Positions 43,652 through 46,789 of a stretch of 46,789 nucleotides of DNA are shown one piece after another (the first letter of the stretch is position 1; each line of letters begins with the position of its first letter). The stretch covers positions 1-46,789 of the forward strand of contig CAMAWD010000046.1 in assembly GCA_945861785.1 (NCBI GenBank). Direction: 5' to 3'. Position numbers and translations under genes: made by a program. Source of the DNA: Rhodoferax sp. OV413 (GTDB lineage Bacteria > Pseudomonadota > Gammaproteobacteria > Burkholderiales > Burkholderiaceae_C). Under the pieces are notes generated by a model, which was not told where the DNA came from, searched no databases, and was given only the letters and a program-made list of their open reading frames with translations.

Positions 43652-44634
43652 AGCACGACGATGGTGCGCAGGAAGAGTGCGAAGACCCTAATGGCGTGAA
43701 CGGCCTGGTGTCAGTCATCATTCCCACATACAACAGCGTGGCGCATATTCGCCAGACGATCGACGCCGTGCTGGCCCAGACGCATCCGCATGTCGAACTG
43801 ATCGTGGTTGACGACGGATCGACCGACAACACACGCGTTGTGCTTGCGGAATATGGCGAAAAGCTGCGTCTGGTGGTGCAGTCAAACCAGGGTGTCTGCC
43901 GGGCGCGCAATGCGGGGCTGGCGCTGGCGCGTGGCGAGTTCATCTGTTTTCTGGACCATGACGATGCCTGGTACCCCGAGATGATCGCATTGCAGCTCAA
44001 GGCCTTTGGCGTGGACGCCGACGTGGGGTGTGTGTATGCCAACTACATACATTGGTATCCAAATGCTCTGGGGCAATATGCCGACCCGGGCGAACTGCGT
44101 GCGCGTTGCCCGATGGACAGCGAACTGGATGCGTCGATGTCGGGCTGGATCTACCACCTGCTGTTGATCGACTGCCATGTCCAGACCAGCGCTGCGATGA
44201 TCCGCAGCGAAGTATTTCGTCAATGCGGGGCGTTCGACGAGTCGCTGCCGTATTCAGAAGACTGGGACCTCTGGCTGCGGATCTCGCGCAAGTTCCAGTT
44301 CAGGAAGCTGAAGAACATCTCCGTGCTGTACCGGCAGGTCGAAGGGCAGGGCAGCCGCACGGCACGCGATGTCGACTACCGGACCCGGCTTCTCGAGAAG
44401 GCCGTCGCGACTTGGGGCCTGCGCAGCCCGGATGGCACGGGGCTGGCGCGCAGGGACTTTATTCGGCAGTTGGCGATTTACCACGTCGACTATGGCATGG
44501 GCTGGGTGCAGGCCGGCCAGCCTGGCCGCGGCGCGCGCTCGTTCCTGCGGGCCCTGCGGCTGAACCCGGCACAACCGAAACCGCTGGTTTACCTGGTGCT
44601 GTCAATGTTCGGCTGGCGGCCAAAATGGTTTTGA
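43648..44634 (+). CDS. GT2 glycosyltransferase
   Basis: A 328-residue family 2 glycosyltransferase: VSVIIPTYNSVAHIRQTI, LIVVDDGSTDNTRV, NQGVCRARNAGLALARG, DXD-type CFLDHDDAW and YSEDWDLWLRISRKF. It shares with the GT2 at 23525 the distinctive SGWIYHLLLID-type segment and the overall length, so they are likely paralogues with related substrates. ATG 43648 overlaps the flippase stop. The C-terminus ends WRPKWF. Confidence 0.88.
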   Translation: MKHDDGAQEECEDPNGVNGLVSVIIPTYNSVAHIRQTIDAVLAQTHPHVELIVVDDGSTDNTRVVLAEYGEKLRLVVQSNQGVCRARNAGLALARGEFICFLDHDDAWYPEMIALQLKAFGVDADVGCVYANYIHWYPNALGQYADPGELRARCPMDSELDASMSGWIYHLLLIDCHVQTSAAMIRSEVFRQCGAFDESLPYSEDWDLWLRISRKFQFRKLKNISVLYRQVEGQGSRTARDVDYRTRLLEKAVATWGLRSPDGTGLARRDFIRQLAIYHVDYGMGWVQAGQPGRGARSFLRALRLNPAQPKPLVYLVLSMFGWRPKWF

Positions 44635-44937
44635 CTGTGAAAACGCATTGCTGATTAACGACCTACCTCAGCTTCACGAATGGCAGGAAAGTGGATACGC
44701 AATGAACGGAAAGTACGCAAGCATGAGCGAATCAGTGCCAGTGTCAGTGTCAGTATCAGAAAAGGCTAAACCAACTGAATCTGCCCCAAAAAAATGCGAA
44801 AAATCCCTGCAGCCTGAAGCATTGACGATGCCAACGGGGCGATTTTGATGCGGTAACATCGTCGTTCAGCGTCTTCGCGGGCGTTGCGGTATCACAGCGC
44901 GTCGGCATCGCAGACGCCAAGGCTAACAGGGACCAGC
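44635..44937. other. Intergenic region with a short degenerate hexamer repeat
   Basis: A 303-base gap. A 48-codon plus frame from ATG 44702 to 44848 has an AGGAAAG before it, but its product is low-complexity (SVPVSVSVSE) because it runs over a CAGTGY hexamer tract at about 44736-44759, so it is not called. No tRNA, hairpin terminator or clear promoter was seen. Confidence 0.5.
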
Positions 44938-45519
44938 ATGAAGTTTGCTCGCTTGGATACGGTGTTGTGGGGGGCCGCAGCGTCGGTCGTACTGTCGGCG
45001 ATGCTTGCCCTCCCAATGCCTGCAATGGCCGATACGGTGGTGTCAGCGCCGGATGGCCGCAAGATTGTGCTCAAGGATGACGGAACCTGGCGCTACCAGG
45101 ATGCAGCCGGCACCACCAAGGTTGACCCCAAAGGCGATTCAAAGCCAGAGCAGGGGCCGCAGGCTGACCTTCGTTTGCTGCGCAAGGTAGAACGTGGCGC
45201 CAATTGCCGGCTCGTATTCAGCCTGACGAACAACCTGCCCTATGCCATTGGCAACATCGTGCCGTACTTCGCGGTGTACCGGGCGAAAGACATCATGCAC
45301 GATACACAGAGCGCGGCGTTCCACACTATTCGACCCAGCGACTCGGTGGAGCGGCAGGTCGACTTCGGCAGAATCACCTGCGCGGAAATCACGCGTATTC
45401 AAGTGACCGGTGGTGATCGTTGTGAAATTGGCGAGCTGAACAAGTACTCGGTGCAGGATGGCCAATGCCTGGCACGTGTTCGCGTTGTGCCCAGTGAACT
45501 TGCCCCATTTTCCAAATAG
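44938..45519 (+). CDS. Small secreted protein, DUF3157-like motif
   Basis: A 193-residue protein with a signal peptide (hydrophobic 8-28, likely cleavage after AMA31). Right after it comes VVSAPDGRKIVLKDDGTW, the short motif typical of DUF3157 and similar periplasmic proteins. The second half (CRLVFSLTNNLPYAIGNIVP, then GRITCAEITRIQVTGGDRCE) looks like a small beta-sandwich with three cysteines. AGGGA precedes ATG by seven bases. Function unknown; probably not part of polysaccharide synthesis. Confidence 0.75.
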   Translation: MKFARLDTVLWGAAASVVLSAMLALPMPAMADTVVSAPDGRKIVLKDDGTWRYQDAAGTTKVDPKGDSKPEQGPQADLRLLRKVERGANCRLVFSLTNNLPYAIGNIVPYFAVYRAKDIMHDTQSAAFHTIRPSDSVERQVDFGRITCAEITRIQVTGGDRCEIGELNKYSVQDGQCLARVRVVPSELAPFSK

Positions 45520-45601
45520 GCTCAGAGCGATGCAGCGCCGACCACCCTGCTCGGTGTCATTGCGCGCCTGACCCGCAAACCATGGATCCCGGAGCAGGTC
45601 C

Positions 45602-45652
45602 GGTCCGTGGGGTCAGGTCTTGCATTGCAACTTTGTCGCTCATCTGGGGTAC
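45602..45652. repeat. Dispersed ~48-bp repeat, copy 1
   Basis: A sequence opening CCGTGGGGTCAGGTCTTGCA and ending GCTCATCTGGGGTACC. Further copies lie at 45654, 45685 and 46585. I recall the GGGGTCAGGTCTTG core as a dispersed element in many proteobacterial genomes, often near REP-associated (Y1-type) transposase genes, but no such gene is visible here. Confidence 0.85.
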
Positions 45653-45653
45653 C

Positions 45654-45682
45654 AGGTCCGTGGGGTCAGGTCTTGCATTGCG
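45654..45682. repeat. Dispersed repeat, truncated copy 2
   Basis: The first half of the same repeat (to TCTTGCATTGC), directly following copy 1 and cut off where a new complete copy begins. The truncation at the same internal point suggests slippage or recombination between copies. Confidence 0.8.
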
Positions 45683-45684
45683 GT

Positions 45685-45733
45685 GCCGTGGGGTCAGGTC
45701 TTGCATTGCAACTTTGTCGCTCATCTGGGGTAC
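45685..45733. repeat. Dispersed ~48-bp repeat, copy 3
   Basis: A complete copy matching copy 1 through its GGGGTAC end. Together the three make a short tandem cluster before the gene remnant at 45833. Confidence 0.85.
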
Positions 45734-45832
45734 GGCGGCGAACAAAGCGCTGAGGGCTGGCATGTTGTTTTTGGCGGACGCGGCCGAAAATCAAACAACC
45801 GTCGACAACTTGCCGGCCCGAAGGTGAACACC

Positions 45833-46111
45833 ATGGGCAGTCTTCAGGCGCCCTCAGGCCCAGCCCCCACCTTCGATGATGTCTGGCGAGTGTTCCAGGA
45901 GACCAACACCCGGTTCCAGGCGACTGATCGCCGGTTCAAGGCAACCGAACGCGTGATGAAAGAGCGCGCGGCCGAAACCGACCGCATCGTCAAGGACCAG
46001 TCCAAAAGCGTCGGTGCCCTGGGCAACCGGCTCGGGCTTTTTGCGCTGGTGCAAAGTGGTGACTCGGTGAAAATACGCAACGACGCCCGGTTTGCTCCCA
46101 AGGTTTGGTGA
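45833..46111 (+). pseudogene. Internally deleted coiled-coil (DUF3782-like) gene
   Basis: A 92-residue frame with a good ribosome-binding site (GAAGGTG). The first part (TFDDVWRVFQETNTRFQATD, then KSVGALGNRLG) is the coiled-coil opening I recall in DUF3782-like, PD-(D/E)XK-related proteins of over 200 residues. It then jumps to LFALVQSGDSVKIRND...APKVW, which looks like the very end of the same kind of protein. The middle, with the nuclease-like domain, is missing, so this is an in-frame internal deletion. The last 12 codons also begin the direct repeat at 46074, whose second copy keeps only this tail. Confidence 0.65.
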
Positions 46112-46232
46112 CGCTGGCTGGGTGACCTTGCTTCGGCCGGATTCGGAAACTACTGACGGGAGAGAGCTGCATGCGGGGAAATCGCACGCACGGGGGCCGA
46201 GGGCGGGGAGGCAAGCAGCCTCAATCAATGCT
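46074..46232. repeat. 159-bp direct repeat, copy A
   Basis: Starts TACGCAACGACGCCC, runs through the end of the deleted gene, then CCTTGCTTCGGCCGGAT and a G-rich stretch, and ends at TCAATGCT inside the 3' end of the inverted Rpn/DUF4351 remnant. Copy B (46631-46789) aligns without gaps; by hand count 14 of 159 positions differ. Confidence 0.9.
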
Positions 46233-46562
46233 CATCGAACACTGCAGCGAGGCTGGGGGCATCCAGAACGCGATCAGCCCAGAGTTCGAGCTGGTCGGCT
46301 GTGGCCTGCGTAAGGCGCGCGCGGGTTTCATCGCTCAATGTGCCAAAGCGCTTGCCAAGTAGGCGTGCCAGCACGGTGGCCTCGCCCTCCAGCTTGCCCT
46401 CGAGTTTGCCCTCGAGTTTGCCTTCCAGCCTGCCTTCCAGCCTGCCTTCCAGCCTGCCTTCCAACTTGCCTTCCAACTTGCCTTCAATCCGGCCACGCTG
46501 GATGGCGAGGCGCTAAACACTGGTGACGTATTGCATGGCGGTTTCTCCTTCAATCTGTTGAA
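46225..46562 (-). pseudogene. Inverted, broken copy of the Rpn/DUF4351 gene
   Basis: On the minus strand this matches the left-end gene from its TTCAACAGATTGAAGG to the stop codon. In the 153 bases of the C-terminal domain only about six positions differ. Two faults are clear: a GAG codon of the left copy is TAG here (46515-46513), and homology stops at 46562 where a GGGGCCGTGGGG sequence takes over, so the N-terminal part is absent. The LEGK tract has eight units rather than twelve, with several LEGR. Any product would at most be an 83-residue tail from TTG 46476. Confidence 0.88.
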
Positions 46563-46584
46563 AAGGGGCCGTGGGGAGAAAGGG

Positions 46585-46633
46585 GCCGTGGGGTCAGGTC
46601 TTGTATTGCAACTTTGTCCCTCATCTGGCGTAC
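46585..46633. repeat. Dispersed ~48-bp repeat, copy 4
   Basis: Same repeat as at 45602, with three or so changes (TTGTATTGC, GTCCCTCATCTGGCG). A partial GGGGCCGTGGGG precedes it at 46565-46576, exactly at the break of the inverted Rpn/DUF4351 copy. It abuts the 159-bp repeat copy B. Confidence 0.85.
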
Positions 46634-46789
46634 GCAACGACGCCCAGTTTGCACCCAAGCTCTGGTGACGAAGGTTGGGTGACCTTGCTTCGGCCGGATG
46701 CGGAAACCACTGACGGGAGAGAACTGCATGCGGGGAAATCGCACGCAGGGGGGCGGAGGGAGGGGAGGCAAGCAGCCTCAGTCAATGCT
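46631..46789. repeat. 159-bp direct repeat, copy B (reaches window end)
   Basis: Gap-free counterpart of copy A. Its first 12 codons read RNDAQFAPKLW plus stop in the frame corresponding to the deleted gene, and its last bases (TCAGTCAATGCT) correspond to the stop-codon end of the inverted Rpn/DUF4351 gene. Another copy of that gene probably continues past the window. Confidence 0.88.

Noticed and set aside
44702-44848. 48-codon plus-strand frame with AGGAAAG upstream
   Set aside because: Its product is dominated by the CAGTGY hexamer tract and shows no conserved character.

Overview
The window looks like a chromosomal surface-polysaccharide locus from a betaproteobacterium, most likely Burkholderiales (Comamonadaceae-like). 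This rests on the GC-rich codon use of most genes, the overall character of the proteins, and several families recalled from exosortase A (XrtA)-associated exopolysaccharide loci. That set comprises an amidotransferase, two glycosyltransferases, an O-glycosylation-ligase-like protein, hydrolases 1 and 2 and a small acyl carrier protein. No exosortase, no PEP-CTERM substrate, no ribosomal or transfer RNA gene and no CRISPR array was seen.

Layout. (a) 1-672: 3' part of an Rpn/DUF4351-type gene with a long LEGK repeat. (b) 737-14139, plus: one tightly packed operon of ten genes (two asparagine-synthetase-like amidotransferases, three GT4 glycosyltransferases, an AlgD-like GDP-mannose dehydrogenase, a transglutaminase-like membrane protein, a CapK/PaaK-like adenylating enzyme, an O-ligase-like membrane protein, a polysaccharide deacetylase). 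(c) 14156-17043, minus: a third asparagine-synthetase-like protein without a glutaminase active site, and a secreted beta-helix protein. (d) 17147-24487, plus: a 1078-residue VanZ/O-antigen-ligase fusion, a 2-oxoglutarate oxygenase, kdsA, a kdsB-kdsC fusion and a GT2. (e) 24774-32029, plus: an ABC exporter (Wzm/Wzt) followed by a lower-GC cassette of glycosyltransferases and an FkbM methyltransferase. (f) 41944 down to 32071, minus: eleven genes (acyl carrier protein, a 43-codon frame, hydrolases 2 and 1, TPR lipo/secreted protein, DegT aminotransferase, GNAT acyltransferase, kdsD, a WaaA-like Kdo transferase, a glycosyltransferase, a WbsX-like protein). (g) 42191-44634, plus: Wzx-type flippase and GT2. 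(h) 44938-46789: a small secreted protein, then a repeat-rich, decayed border containing a broken, inverted copy of the Rpn/DUF4351 gene found at the left end.

Working model (inference): the locus makes and exports a uronate- and Kdo-containing polymer. AlgD would supply GDP-mannuronate, the asparagine-synthetase-like enzymes could amidate carboxylates, KdsD/KdsA/KdsBC supply CMP-Kdo to the WaaA-like transferase, glycosyltransferases build the chain, and export uses Wzm/Wzt and/or the Wzx flippase with ligase-type proteins. Points most worth a second look are the triple-VanZ/ligase fusion, the three amidotransferase-like paralogues beside algD, the in-locus Kdo pathway with a KdsB-KdsC fusion, the compositional break inside wzt, and the inverted Rpn/DUF4351 copies that bracket the whole locus.
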